A stretch of 64,000 bases of DNA from Punica granatum. Taxonomy: Eukaryota; Streptophyta; Magnoliopsida; Myrtales; Lythraceae. The DNA is taken from the NCBI RefSeq assembly GCF_007655135.1, contig NC_045129.1, positions 33,605,122-33,669,121 on the forward strand, given 5' to 3'. A model generated the notes under the pieces. That model saw only the letters and a program-made list of their open reading frames with translations, made no database searches and was not told where the DNA came from. The position numbers were made by a program, and so were the translations under genes. Every line of letters begins with the position of its first letter. Position 1 is the first letter of the stretch. Below are positions 1 through 11,955 of the stretch, in pieces.

Positions 1-2
1 AC

Positions 3-260
3 AAGGCAAAATTGAAAGCAGTCACCAGAATTAATTTCGCCGATGAGGTGGAATCACTGAAATGTGAAGCAACAAGGAGAATGTCCCTACTAGATGGGTT
101 GGGGACCGTCAAGGAAAAGGAGATCAAGCTGAAGCGATAAGAGTGCGAGTTGGAAATGATAACTACAGACACCTCTCAAATGTCCAAGATACAACGAGAA
201 AGCCATGAGAAGATGGTTCGACAGATTAGTCCAGATACAATTAATTTTAATTTCGAGTGA
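3..260 (+). pseudogene. Relic of a charged, coiled-coil-like coding sequence (start outside window)
   Basis: Reading from base 3, one frame gives a lysine- and glutamate-rich peptide of 85 codons, broken once by TAA at 138-140 and ending at TGA 258-260. The composition suggests a coiled coil, and the codon use differs from the AT-rich DNA that begins at about 240. I do not recognise the family. It could be the end of a transposon gene or of a host gene lying to the left. The upstream part is outside the window, so neither start nor splicing can be judged. Confidence 0.3.
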
Positions 261-490
261 TATTGTAATGGTTCAATTGATTTAAATATTAATATAATTA
301 ATTTTCAATTTTTTATTAATGTAATTACTTTATTTAAATTCAAAGATTAATTTCATTTAATTAAAATTATTTGTATAATTAAAATTAATTATTCATATTA
401 TGTAATATATATTTATTCATTTATTTAATTTAAACAGCTTGTGGACCCCTTCCGACATTCATTTTGGGTGCCAATCATTGGAGCTGGAAT

Positions 491-1647
491 TAGGGGTGAT
501 TGGTTCCAAATACTATGTATTTTTCACGATACCCCGACTCAACCTTGTAAGGGACATGTTACAAGATTTTGGAATCGGACCCTATCCTGTTGAATCCTGG
601 AACCGGAACCTACCCGAAACCTCTATTATATCACAGGTTTCAGGCACCCTGTTAGAACCTGTAAATTTTTTTGTCTCGCTAAATAAAATAAAAAATATCA
701 CATACATAATTAGTAATCACGCAAAATAGAATATCGATATAGATTTAGATTAATCAATAACAACAAAAAATAATGTTTCATTAATCCATCCATAAAACTA
801 AACATTCATAATATGATCTCACACAACAAAGAGTGATATGTCCTTACAATACGTCCATGAATTAAACATTGAAAAAAAAATTAGCAACACACAAACATGG
901 TTAAGTACTATTTGTCTGAACAGTCCTCCACGAATCACCAAAATTCTTCTGATATTCATCCAGCACCTGTGCGAGACATACGGTACAATATAGAGTCCAT
1001 CAAAGCCGCACTACCTGAGGAATAATAGCCACTTTCGCAATTCACACAACATCATAGATGTTAAATGTATAACAATCTAGAGGTTAAGGGGCCTAATGGA
1101 ATGAAAGGCAATAAAAAATTAAAGTAAATATCTGAAAATTAATGAATATTTTATTGTGCTTCAAGTAATATTGTCAAAGTAAAAGAACAATAGTTTGTTC
1201 TATTTGAACTCAAAAGTCACAGACAAAGATGTCGAAAGAGTGAAACAAAGTCCTAAAGCAGTACCGTCATTGAAGCATGAAAAACCAACATCGGCAAGAT
1301 TCCCGAATAATGAAACCAATGCTGCTTGCAAAAATGTCAGCATACAGGATATATTAACAAATATATGGAACACACCTAAGCCAATATATGACTAATTTAC
1401 CACATGGTTTACTCTTTCATCTTTCTTTTTTTTATTTTTTTATTTTTATTTATTTATTTAAATATTCGGTTTTGGTTTCGGTTCTGGATACCTTGTACGC
1501 AGGAACCGGAACCGAAATCGATTTTCACCGATTCTTGATTTTAATACCCGGACTCTACCCTATTTTCAATACGAATTACCCGAACCTTACCCTAACGGAT
1601 TGGTTCTGATCGGTTCCAGATATACTTACTACCTGTGCACACCCCTA
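491..1647. mobile_element. Non-autonomous hAT-like element
   Basis: The segment starts TAGGGGTG and ends CACCCCTA. It is flanked by GCTGGAAT (483-490) and GTTGGAAT (1648-1655), an 8-bp target duplication with one mismatch. Subterminal regions are rich in GGTTCC/GGAACC words on both sides (about 510-650 and 1,460-1,620), in opposite orientation. The 8-bp duplication and short terminal repeats fit the hAT superfamily. No transposase is visible, and the 66-codon frame at 1,195-1,395 resembles nothing I know. Confidence 0.6.
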
Positions 1648-1655
1648 GTTGGAAT

Positions 1656-2139
1656 GCCAACATGGGGTAGAGGCTTGGCTTTTTGACGTGGTGATGACGT
1701 GGCTTCTGGGGGCTCCTTTTGGCACCCATTGTAGTACCAATCCAATCATTGTACATGCTCTAACATTCGCTTTTTAAAAATAACCTCCTTAAAATATTAT
1801 TGATTAATAACATCCACTAAAATGGGGTTACAATTGTAAATATATTTCATTAACTGGCATATTTTTCCTCCACCACCTTCCACACTCTCCTCTCCCTATA
1901 TTCTCCCTTCCTCACCGTGCATATTATTTATTTCTTTTTTATATCAAATTTATTTATCAATTAAATTTTAAACAAATCTATTAATTACTTAATTTGCAAA
2001 TTATTAGCATTGGTTGATAATCAATATTACGTGAACATAATATTATCTTTTACTTAAATTTATTATATTATTAATTTAGATTTCTTTATCAGTAATTCAA
2101 AGTCATAAAGTTTTGCATGTACAGCAAATATGAGTCTAA
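1656..2139. other. Intergenic AT-rich DNA
   Basis: No coding frame or RNA gene is supported. The first 100 bases are less AT-rich and may be an older transposon remnant. Confidence 0.5.
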
Positions 2140-2148
2140 TATTATAAA

Positions 2149-3045
2149 GGGAAAAGTACAAAAACCCCATTGTGGTTTGAGCTCGAAACAAATTACACAA
2201 TGTGTTTTTGTTATGGACAATTAGCCTCTTTGTCGCGTACTCTGTTAGACATAGGGATTACGGTATTAATTTGTTTTTCATTTTCAGTTCTCAATCTTTA
2301 GCCTTTTAATCATTTTGGTTCTAAATCTTTTTCTTTTATCATTTCTATTCTAAACTTTTAATTTTGTTTCATTTTAATCCTATCAAGAGGCCACCAATCA
2401 GCAACCTCGACCCTTCCATCGAGGTCTCCAGCAACCACAGAGGACGCCGGCGACCTCGGTGGAGGGGTCGAGGTCGTCGATTGGCGACCCTAACCCCAAA
2501 TCGACTGGGGATCGACAACTTAGAGTCCCCGTTCGATTCGAAGTTGGGGCCTCCAATCGGCGACCTCGACCACTCCACCGAGATTGCCGGTGTCCTCTTG
2601 GGTACTGGCGACCTCGGTGGAGGGATCGGAGTCGCCGATTGGCTACCTCAACCCCAAATCAACTGGGAACTCTGAGTTGGGGCCGCCAATCAATGACCCT
2701 GACCCCTCCACCGAGGTTGCCGGCATCCTCCGTGGGTACCGACGACCTCGGTGGAGGGGTTAGAGTCGTTGATTGGCGGCCCCGACCCCTCATTCCCTTT
2801 CGATTTTCTTTGTAGGACTAAAATGAAATAAAATGAAAAGTTGAGGGTATGAATGATAAAAGAAAAAAAGATTTAGAACCAAAATGATCAAAAGATTAAA
2901 GATTGAGGATTGAAAATGAAAAAAATAACACCGTAACCTCTATGTCTAACGAAATACACCACATGGGGGCTAGTTGTACATAACAAGAACACATAGTGTA
3001 ATTTGTCCCAATTCCAAATCATAAGGGGTTTTTGTACTTTTTCCC
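2149..3045. mobile_element. Mutator-like MITE with long terminal inverted repeats
   Basis: A perfect 9-bp target duplication TATTATAAA lies at 2140-2148 and 3046-3054. The element begins GGGAAAAGTACAAAAACCCC, and its right end reads the same in reverse complement with one extra A. The inverted repeats run about 235 bp each and are similar but diverged. The core (about 2,390-2,800) is strikingly GC-rich and built from repeated words such as GACCTCGGTGGAGG in both orientations. A 9-bp duplication with long inverted repeats is typical of Mutator-like elements. No transposase is present. A truncated relative lies at 12,389-12,755. Confidence 0.85.
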
Positions 3046-3248
3046 TATTATAAATGATTGAAGGAAAGGTAGTTGGGATAACTTTTCTTCTCTCATATAT
3101 GTATGCGACAATTTTGTGCAATTTAATTTTTTTGAGACCACGAGGTGTTATTGGCTTTATTCTAAGACTGTCACCTAATGTCAGCTCGACCATTCAGTGT
3201 GTATATATATATATATATACACATATGAGAACTTTTTTTTTTCTTTTC

Positions 3249-3428
3249 AGGTGTGAACCTGCATCTAGAAGTTTAATTGGGCTTCGACTAATCCAGTTGA
3301 TCGGGGTCGGCTCACTAAAGAGTAAAGCTCTTATAGCATTGATTTTTTACATTTACAAGGACTTGAACCCGAGACCTTACTTAAACGAAAGAAGCGCCGA
3401 ACTGTTTGAATCAATTTAGGTTGGTTAT
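3249..3428 (-). mobile_element. tRNA-derived SINE, minus strand
   Basis: Read on the minus strand, it matches the SINE at 23,210-23,385 over most of its length, including the shared core TAAGGTCTCGGGTTCAAGTC and a shared 3' part with GGTTCACAC. GGTTCAAGTCC fits the polymerase III box B consensus closely. The A box is decayed. An A-rich tract on the minus strand follows the 3' end. I did not find a clean target duplication, so the ends are approximate. Confidence 0.6.
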
Positions 3429-3429
3429 T

Positions 3430-5925
3430 ATTATTACTTTGATTTAAAGGAAAAGAAAAAGATATTAAAAAAAAAGATATTGAGACATTTTCAAATGTCT
3501 TAGTTTTCTTTCAGTGTGCTGGAAAATTTGCATAAACTCTTGGGAAGCCCTTTGTTTTCTCCCCCATCTTTTTGGGCATTACGGGCGTTTGTTTCTATGC
3601 AAATTTCAAAATTTACATTGTAAAGTCCGAACTTTATACAATATTTTACGGCGTTTGTTTATGGAGGTTATAAAAGTTAATCATTATAATTATTTGTTCG
3701 AGTTAGAACTTTACAGTTGTCGTCGGTAAAAATTTTGCATTCAAAGTGGGTAAAATTATTAGATGACAAAGATATTATACTCGTAGGACTCACAATCATC
3801 TCTATAAAAATAATTAATGTATTATATTATTACTCACATTCTCCATAATCTAATATAATTTACCGAACACAATAATTTCACATTTCAACTTTTAAACCAA
3901 AAACAAATTCCATAATTAAACTTTCATTTCAATCACGTTCCACGTACTCGAACCAAATGTCCCACATGCCCAAAGCAAATTGTAAAGTGATGATGACGCA
4001 ACTTTTCTATCATCGTTATGTGACTCACGAGGAATTAGTGAAAACTAAATTTTCTCTCTGGAAAAATCTTCGAAAATGATTGTCTTTCTATACGAATCAA
4101 TTCTACAAACAATTTACTTATATATATAAAAAAAAAACTCTAAATATAGTGTCAAATTTGGCAAGGTATAATTGAGGTTAGCTATGACTAAGCCCCACAG
4201 GATGAATCAGGTACAAGTCTTGGTATCATTGAACTCCGATTGTCCTGAGATGACGGCTCGGGACGGACCAACAATATGCTCCAATGGCGATATCTAACGT
4301 ACTTGATTTTCTACTAATAAATCGCTATTGGCTTTATTTCTTGTAAACTCTTTGCTTTTTTATCCGTCTGGTTTCTTTTAACGTTCATGAATCTCTGTTA
4401 TAAACCAAAACAAATATAAATATGACTAAATTAAAACATCTTACATCAAGAGCATGTTACGATTTTCAATTCCACGATGATAAGTCAAATAATCTAAGTC
4501 GTCCAAGAGTTTATATCCACATAAAAGCAAACTGTGGAGTATTATAACGGGATGACAAGCAAATCTTATTTTCCTCTTCTTTATTTATCTTATCCATCCA
4601 CCAAATATAACTCCTGGAAAATTGAATTCAAACATTAGGAATTTAAAAACCAGACTGAAAAATAAGCTTACCACGTGGAGCGAATTGACCTCTGATCAGA
4701 AATTGATGCGTATAAAACAGAAAAGTCACCGGTCATTTTAAAAATTATTGTTCCTACCCAGTAAAAACAAAATATCGTTCCTAGTTAAATTTGAAAAAAA
4801 ATCTTAAATAGTTGTACATCAAAATTAGAAATAACTAATTAGATTAATTAAGAATATTTATGACATTACTCGGGTTATTAATACTTGTTTTGCGACATTC
4901 ATTGAAAAATTTCTCCTTAGACTTGTATGCTATTATTGGACATTTTCTTATTTAGGTCCTACTATAAAAAAGTTGATCAATAGCTTATAGAGAGGACTTC
5001 TTTAGCACTACAAATTGAAAGTTTCAAAGGTTTATGCAGGTTTTCACGGGGGAGGATTTTGGAAGTATTCTAATCCCTTGTTTGGTTACACTCTTTAAAA
5101 AAAAAATCAGAGGATTTTGAAGGTGTTTTGAACCCTCTGAGCGCTAATTTCTTAAACCTCCAAGAGTTCATTATAAATTAACCCTTCAAAACTCTCTAAA
5201 TTCTTTACAAATATGTTGTTCAAATAAGGGTTGTAGGTTATTAATGTTGAATTTTATTCAATGATGTGGTCCTACATACATATTAATCATTATGTGTTAC
5301 GTGTTATCCTATTTGTAGGTCCGATTAAGTGATCTACTAAAGTTTAAAATAATGAGCCTTAATAATATCTTGGTGAAGTACGAGAATTAATGTTCAAATA
5401 CCAAAATATAATTTCTAGCTCTATGATGGGCTGAATTAGAAATTACATAAAGACACTTAGTTGCAATCGAGAGGTTATGGTTCTCGAGTCGTATGTTAAA
5501 GTATGATCTTCTGAGTCCCCATTACTCAGTAGTTCTAAAAAATCCTTGCGTATAGACTTGGAAGACCACATACCCGATTTACGACTTCGATGATGGATTC
5601 AGGTGCGCTTTCGGTTAATTCTTATCTTGACGATTTAGCATGTGTGATCTTAGGGTTTCAAGATCTAGTTTTCTAATAATTAAAAGTATCCTAAATCCTT
5701 CACATGAACTGTGAAAATTAGTGGTAAAATCTGGGCACTTCTCATTATTAAAAAAAAATAAAAACAGAGAGAAACTCGGAAAGCCTCCATACCCTTCAAT
5801 AAAGTCAATCCAAACAATCCTTTCAAAAATCTCTATGGATACCAAAGGGGGCCGGGGAGGGGTGCGAAAGGCGAGGGGGTTGGTGGGAGGGTAAGAGGGA
5901 AATCAAATCCCTTCTTTGCCTTCAG

Positions 5926-5927
<2 letters not shown>
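3430..5927. other. Intergenic AT-rich DNA, no supported gene
   Basis: I see only short frames, A/T homopolymers and a TA-rich stretch. Bases 5,820-5,927 become G-rich and lead into the poly-G run. Nothing here supports a gene. Confidence 0.5.

Positions 5928-5970
<43 letters not shown>
5928..5970. repeat. Poly-G homopolymer, 43 bases
   Basis: Forty-three consecutive G on the plus strand, bounded by T on both sides. The preceding 100 bases are also G-rich, with many GGG and GGGG runs. A tract this long could fold into G-quadruplexes, but it is also a typical place for a sequencing or assembly error. Confidence 0.95.
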
Positions 5971-5971
<1 letters not shown>

Positions 5972-6071
5972 GTTGGGTGAGGTTATGGTTGTATATTTTT
6001 GCAATCCCCTCCCTATCCCTCCTAATCCCTCAATCCAAAGCTACCCTAATTCTTTCCCCACTTAAACCCAA

Positions 6072-6468
6072 AGCCACGTTAGATCGACAGGCTAGGATTG
6101 AATAAAGAGGGGATGGGATGGGATTGAATATTTTAATGAAATCAAATGTCCCAGTCAAGTTTCTCTTCACAAAGAGAGAGACCACTGTAGGACAGTGTTT
6201 GTGGGGTGGTGATGGCCGGTGTTGGGCCTCCATCGCTTTTGTCCGTTCTTCTCCATGATTTAGCTTACGTTCAACGGCAATTTTCAATAATTTGACACAA
6301 AAGCATGCGCAGTTCTGTTATTACATGAATAATTATATGCCAATCCTAACTTAGCCCATCCTTCCCTAGGATTACTTGCTTAATGTTAATCCAAATCTCG
6401 GCTCCGTCAACGTAGGATTGGAATTTAAAAAATCCTATCCTCTCTTATCTGGTCGACCAAATGTGGCC
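6072..6468. mobile_element. Candidate MITE
   Basis: The left end AGCCACGTTAGATCGAC resembles the reverse complement of the right end, GGCCACATTTGGTCGAC. Inner parts also pair, with AGGATTG near both ends. No convincing target duplication was found, so superfamily and exact limits are open. Confidence 0.45.
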
Positions 6469-6469
6469 T

Positions 6470-7245
6470 AAGAACCCTCTGAACGTTTCACTTTCCAAAC
6501 CCCTTCATATATGAGTTAACCAATGATAGTACTGTGAAAGGATTAATTATCAAAGAGGCTCTTCAGACAATAGAAAGAGAAGAAGTTCAATAGGCTTATG
6601 AAGCCCAAAATTATTCGAATTAGAAACTTGGTTATAAGGCCCAAAATTACCAGAAACTTGGGCTTCTGAAGCCCAATGAGATGCCTTGTCAATTGCTAAT
6701 TTGCTACTACAATTTCTTTTAGAACTTCAGCCGTTCATGAGCCTGAAATAAGCTAAGCTTAAACATATTCAGCCGAAAAAACTAAGCTTAAACAACTTCA
6801 AGATTTCAACAGATAATATCGCAGCACTTTAAAAAATTACAATCTACTGGCTGTCCCGGAATTATAACGTCGGGGAAGGCCTAGTCCCATATATCTTGAT
6901 CAGATCTAGTAAATAAGAAGACATCAATCAACAAGCCTTAAGGTGATCTCTAATTCTTATTGAATTTGAAAGGTATCAGTAGAGAAGGAACTATAAAATG
7001 TGTGATGTGCTGATCGTTTGCTTAGTGATCATTCATGTAACTCTGCAAAGAAACAAGAATGCACCCTGAAATCACTCGTCGTATCATCCTTTTATTCTTC
7101 CTTATACAATATAGTGTATACATCATGGAAATTCTCATTAATACATTTGCTATTTCAAATAGATTAGCACCATGGTAATTCTCCTTTTATTTTATTTTAT
7201 TTCTTTTGATTACAAGGAAGCCCATGAGTGTAGTACAATGAAATA
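6470..7245. other. 3' flank of GH1 copy A, shared with copy C
   Basis: No gene is seen. Bases about 6,700-6,890 resemble 28,840-28,970 below copy C; both contain CATGAGCCTGAAAT and CCCGGAATT. A short block at 7,050-7,090 with a GCTC/ATCATC pattern recurs behind all four GH1 copies. This is duplicated flanking DNA and probably old 3' UTR. Confidence 0.55.
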
Positions 7246-10200
7246 TTACTTCCATGTGCTTTTTCTGAGAAAGCTCTCGAACCAAAAGGTTGAATACTTT
7301 GGATATCTTATAAGTCCGTTCAAGTAATCTACATAGTTGATGCCGAATCGAACCGTGTAACCATGGGTCCACTCGAAGTTGTCCAGCGACGACCATGCGA
7401 AGTAGCCCTTTACATTTGCCCCTTCCCTGTTGGGTACCCCAAGTTTATCACGACAATATCATCTCCCACAGGTAAGGCGAGAATGAACATTGAAAAAAAA
7501 TACGCATGCAATACATAAGTGATGAGCTTTCTTTTGTCTTAATTCAAGTTCTTATTTGATTGCTCTCAGAAGATACGATAGATGGCTATAAAAATAGTCT
7601 ATTCTCAAGGGATCACGTAGTTGTTGTTTGAGTGGCAGCGTAAAATTGTTGAACTCAGCGAATCCTGGCTTTAGTACAGGAACATATAAATGCAAATTGT
7701 TCGTTAAACCATTTCCATATTTCATCGTCTTGCACCAATGGAGAAAAGCAGTTGCTCACCGTTCTCGGTAATGAAAACGAGTGGATTGCCATAGTTATTC
7801 TTTATATACAACATAAGCTTCCATATGCCCTCAGGATAAACAAAGAGCGCGCTCATCGCGGTCTGTCATAGATCACAGTCAGTGTAATCGAAAAGATTAA
7901 ACTATACTTCTTGAACGGATATATGAAAAGGGTTTCGATATCACGAACCAGAGGACCGATGGGGACTCCATTGCGCTCAGAGACGTACAAGAACATTTCG
8001 AATAATTAATAGAATAAGCTTAATAATCTTAAACGAAGATATCTAGTTCAATTCTCACTAGTAAGATTGGTGCAAGAATCGGATGTGTAGCTCGGGATTA
8101 AAATTTGAGGAGCATTTTGTGCGTAATCAGCACCATAATAGTTCATTCCAATAAAATCAAATGAATCCTTCATCACTTCAGACTGTTCATTCGAGAACTT
8201 TGGAAGCCTGCCCCCAACAAGAGAATGCATGCTATATGGGTAGTCGCCGTTTACTAGCGGATCTAAGTACCTGTAAACAGAAATGTCATATTTCATAAAC
8301 CATTACTGGAAACTAGTCTTGGAAACTCTGAAAAAGAGTCGGGGAATGCTCACCAGCCGAGCATGAAATCAAAGGCTCGTAGTGCAGCTTTACGGTCTTT
8401 CACTGAATTCGAATAAGGCTCAAACCATTGAGACACCAGTGTGATCCCGATCGCTCCCTTTTGAGATGCCCGGATGAAAATCCAAATTATACCAGAAAAT
8501 CAATATTGGTCATGTTAATTGCAAACACATCTAATCAATAAAAAGCAAACCTGATATTTTTCTTTGTACAGTTTAACAGCTGCTGCATGAGCAAGAAGTA
8601 GATGGTGCGCCACTAAGTACGGCTTCGTGCCTGAATCCCCGCCAGTGCAGTTTAGCTGTTGCCAAGCAGAACACCGGCCTGGTGGAAACGTTCCAGTGGC
8701 ATAGCCATGATGACTGTAGGTCCATGGCTCATTTAACGTTATCCAGTGTTTAATCCTATCGCCGAACTCGTCGAAGCAAATGTCCACAAAATCTCGATAA
8801 TCATCACTTCATGAAACAAACTAGTGATCATTACTTTTTTTCGTATGAAGTTCTTACGAGACAAAATATTTTGAGCAACAACATATGAAGTAGATAGCAA
8901 TCGACTTACATGGCGCGAGCACTCAAGAAGCCACCATACTCATCTTCTAAAGTTTGGTAAGTTCCCAGTGAAATAAAGTCATGTAGGGTTGAATTCCTGT
9001 ATTTCATGGAGGTAACAGAGCTTAATTGTTTGCACGAAAAACCAGATTACAAATTAATTGAGGTATAATTAGCGCCTAATTAAATTGACCATTAGCTAGA
9101 AGCTCATTGATGAGGTTATTGTACTATCCTATTCCCATAGGGTTGACACCTCCACTTAATTTTCTATCTGCGATTGTAATACAATTATAGAAGGATATTA
9201 GTTATGTCGCGCTGTCGTTAATTATTCAAGTGAAAAATTATATGTAGAAATTTATCTTCGTAAAATAAAACAAATCATAGATTAAGAAAATGAGGATAGT
9301 TGAGGTTGACATCTTACGAGGTAATATTCGTGGCCATGAGATTGAAAATCTATAAGCATCTAAACCCATGTCATTCATCATGCCCACATCTTCCTGTGTA
9401 TTTACATCATTAAATTTCGATTACTTACAATAATACACTACTAAAAAAGAAATTCAATTTTTTCCATAGTGACTACATCCAAATAAGACTAGAAAAAATT
9501 TGGCTATATATGGGAGAGAGATGGTCTAAAGAGGTGAAGATTGGCACCCTATATCTGTGGTATTGGTCAACTGCAACATCTCCCTTACTCTCATCAGCTA
9601 TTTTCTCTGTGCATCATTAAAAAAATAATTATTGATTAGAAGCAAAAAAGAAAAAGAAAAAAGAAATACCAAATCCGAAAGACATAGAGAAGTCTCCTAT
9701 CGTGTCTGAAAGTCCTAAAATAGGACATAAATATAAATTTCAGCTCATTAGCATTTTAAATTGTTTTTTGTTTATATGTTTTATTTCTGTAGGCTGTCAG
9801 ACGAAATTCCAATGATTCAACACTCGAGGGAACATCCTAGTTGGCGGCCCGGGGGCCGGGGTTGCAATGGTGGTTGAAGAAATGCAGTTCCGTGACGATA
9901 TGTTTTCATATACTTTGCTATGTAATCTCATATTTCTTAACTTCCTTTCTTGCCAAATGAAACCTCATTCAGAACAAAAATTGGTGAAATATTCCCAGAT
10001 GATACCTGGGTACACGTGGGTGAAATAGTCCCAAATGCTAGGTCCTCTTCCATCTTCATTAGCCGCACCCTCGGACTACAGAAGGAAACCATGAAACCAA
10101 ATATGTGAGATCGAAGACATAGAGAGGAATGCTGCAACAAGACGATAGATGACTATTCAACTAATGAGGTTATACGGAATTTAAAACTATAACTTGGTAT

Positions 10201-10379
10201 GAAGAGGAGGCCGTCCCGAACACAAAATCTGCAGGGAAACTGCTCCGATTCAGAGTCGACGTGGCGTAGGACTTTGGCAAGATTGGAAGATCATATTTGG
10301 CAACATTGGTCATGAGGAAGCCCAAGACCAAGAGAAGGAGGACAGCAAGCCGATCATCATTCACCCGCAAGTAAGTCAT
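7246..10379 (-). pseudogene. GH1 beta-glucosidase copy A, disabled
   Basis: By alignment with intact copy B, the exons lie at 10194-10379, 10006-10075, 9548-9606, 9318-9393, 9090-9167, 8910-8996, 8551-8806, 8354-8469, 8059-8270, about 7,949-7,980, about 7,766-7,870, about 7,560-7,670 and 7246-~7,425. The first exon encodes a signal-peptide-like start with a leucine-rich core. Both GH1 catalytic motifs are present: NEP in exon 7 and ITENG in exon 11. Lesions: TAG at 9124-9126 in exon 5; exon 6 is 87 instead of 88 bp (deletion near 8,956), which shifts the frame; the exon-8 acceptor AG is GG at 8470-8471; the exon-10 acceptor AG is missing. A full enzyme cannot be made, although the exons are otherwise well kept, so the decay is recent. 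Confidence 0.9.
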
Positions 10380-10453
10380 AAATGAGTGTGATAACTGATA
10401 GCTTTGTTTTTTCTCACAAAATTAGAAATGTGAGCATAGATCCGGAGGCTTCC

Positions 10454-10464
10454 ATATATGTATA
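10454..10464 (-). promoter_or_regulatory. TATA-like box of GH1 copy A
   Basis: TATACATATAT on the minus strand, 75-85 bp before the ATG at 10,379. The neighbouring bases ACTATACATA match those before copy B, which suggests a shared ancestral core promoter. Confidence 0.45.
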
Positions 10465-11539
10465 GTTGGCTGCTTATGAATTACAACAATATTAATAAAA
10501 CGGGATTGTTCACCCAAAAAAGAAATAATAATAATATAACGGGATTGTTTTATTTCTTAATTGGATAATAACAATATTATATGAAATTTCCTTCTTCTAA
10601 GTAATAACTTTTGCATATATCAATTTTATATATAAATTCAATCACATTCATCAAAGATTTATTATATGTCGTTCCAAGAAATAATTGGTATGACTTTCTA
10701 ACATGATAATAATATTATCTAGGAAATTTAATTCATTGATGACTAACTCCCTTCTTTTTTATGTTGGTCTGAAAATGGCCGTAAGTCGTTCCTAAATCAT
10801 TGCAGAAACTTGCACAATTATTATAGGCAAAATGACGAAATATATTTGTACGAGAATGTGACGTGTTACATTTCTCTAATGATTTTAATCATTTTCTCAA
10901 ATAATTAAATAAAGAACGAGGCCTTTCACGGGATTAGCACTATCATCATAAGATACGCTACGGGGAAGAACTTCTCTCATGTTCCCAAGTAAAGAAAATC
11001 CTGGTTCAAATAAATTTTTTTTAATAGATTCGAATCAAAATGAGGAACATAAACATTGGTTGGATTCAAACATAGCAAGTTGGGAATAATTTAAACATAT
11101 TTAAGACGTACGGATCTTCACATAATCATGCGCGCATCATAAATTACAAGGTCAAAGTAGCTAGCAATTTTTGCATGAATTTGAAAAGCATTTAATTTTT
11201 TTAGAGTTGAAGTCGACAATATATTCTTTTCTCTCTTCGATGGCCTCTTGGTTATTATGGCTGTATAATCACAACAATTTATATGTATCCACATCAATAG
11301 TGAATTTCATATATAGATTTTTTTTTAAACCTCTTTAATAGTCACTCATTCGCATTGAATTTGAAAACAAGAGGTTATACTTGTGGGGCAGGGGAAGGTG
11401 AGCGCCATCTCGAGAGTCGGGAAAACTACAAAATTTTTCATATCCAGTTTGCTTCGTTTTTTTTTCCTCTTTTAAATCATTCTTTTTCTCAGTTACAAGG
11501 GAGGCACATGAACCTAATACATTGAAATATAAGTACTAA
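10465..11539. other. Intergenic AT-rich DNA
   Basis: No gene or bounded repeat recognised. It contains upstream sequence of copy A and then low-complexity AT-rich DNA. Confidence 0.5.
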
Positions 11540-11645
11540 ATATTTAATAAAGGGGCAGCTAGTCCCCACTGGCTATCGAATTCGAAACTTTTTGGTCATC
11601 GAGCGAGAGGTACACCCTTCTGCGCTATAATCTCTCTTGATTAAA
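11540..11645 (-). mobile_element. Candidate tRNA-derived SINE head
   Basis: On the minus strand TAGCGCAGAAG fits the polymerase III A-box pattern TRGYNNANNNG. It is followed after about 35 bases by GTTTCGAATTC, which resembles box B (GGTTCGANNCC). The body and tail are not resolved. Confidence 0.4.
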
Positions 11646-11955
11646 TCATTATTTTCCTTCTTATGAAATGTCGTCAGAAACAGGAGGAATTATATGGTGT
11701 AATCACCTTGTTGCGCAATCACTTTTTGAGCCATTAGATTATAATTTATCAATAAATAAATAATTTATTGATCGTTCAAGATAAAAAAGCCGATTGCATT
11801 TGGTCCACGAGTTTCCCTCATAACGGAAAAAAAGGTGATTGCATCAGTGAAATAGATAGAGAGAAAGACCGCGCAATGAAATTGCTCCTTGTATTATCTT
11901 CTAGCCATCTCATTAGTACTACAATCTTGAATAAGTAGCTAGAGAATACCCACGG

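Noticed and set aside
2364..2815. Overlapping frames in the GC-rich core of the Mutator-like MITE
   Set aside because: They translate into repeats of the same DNA words in different frames, as expected of a repetitive core rather than a captured gene.
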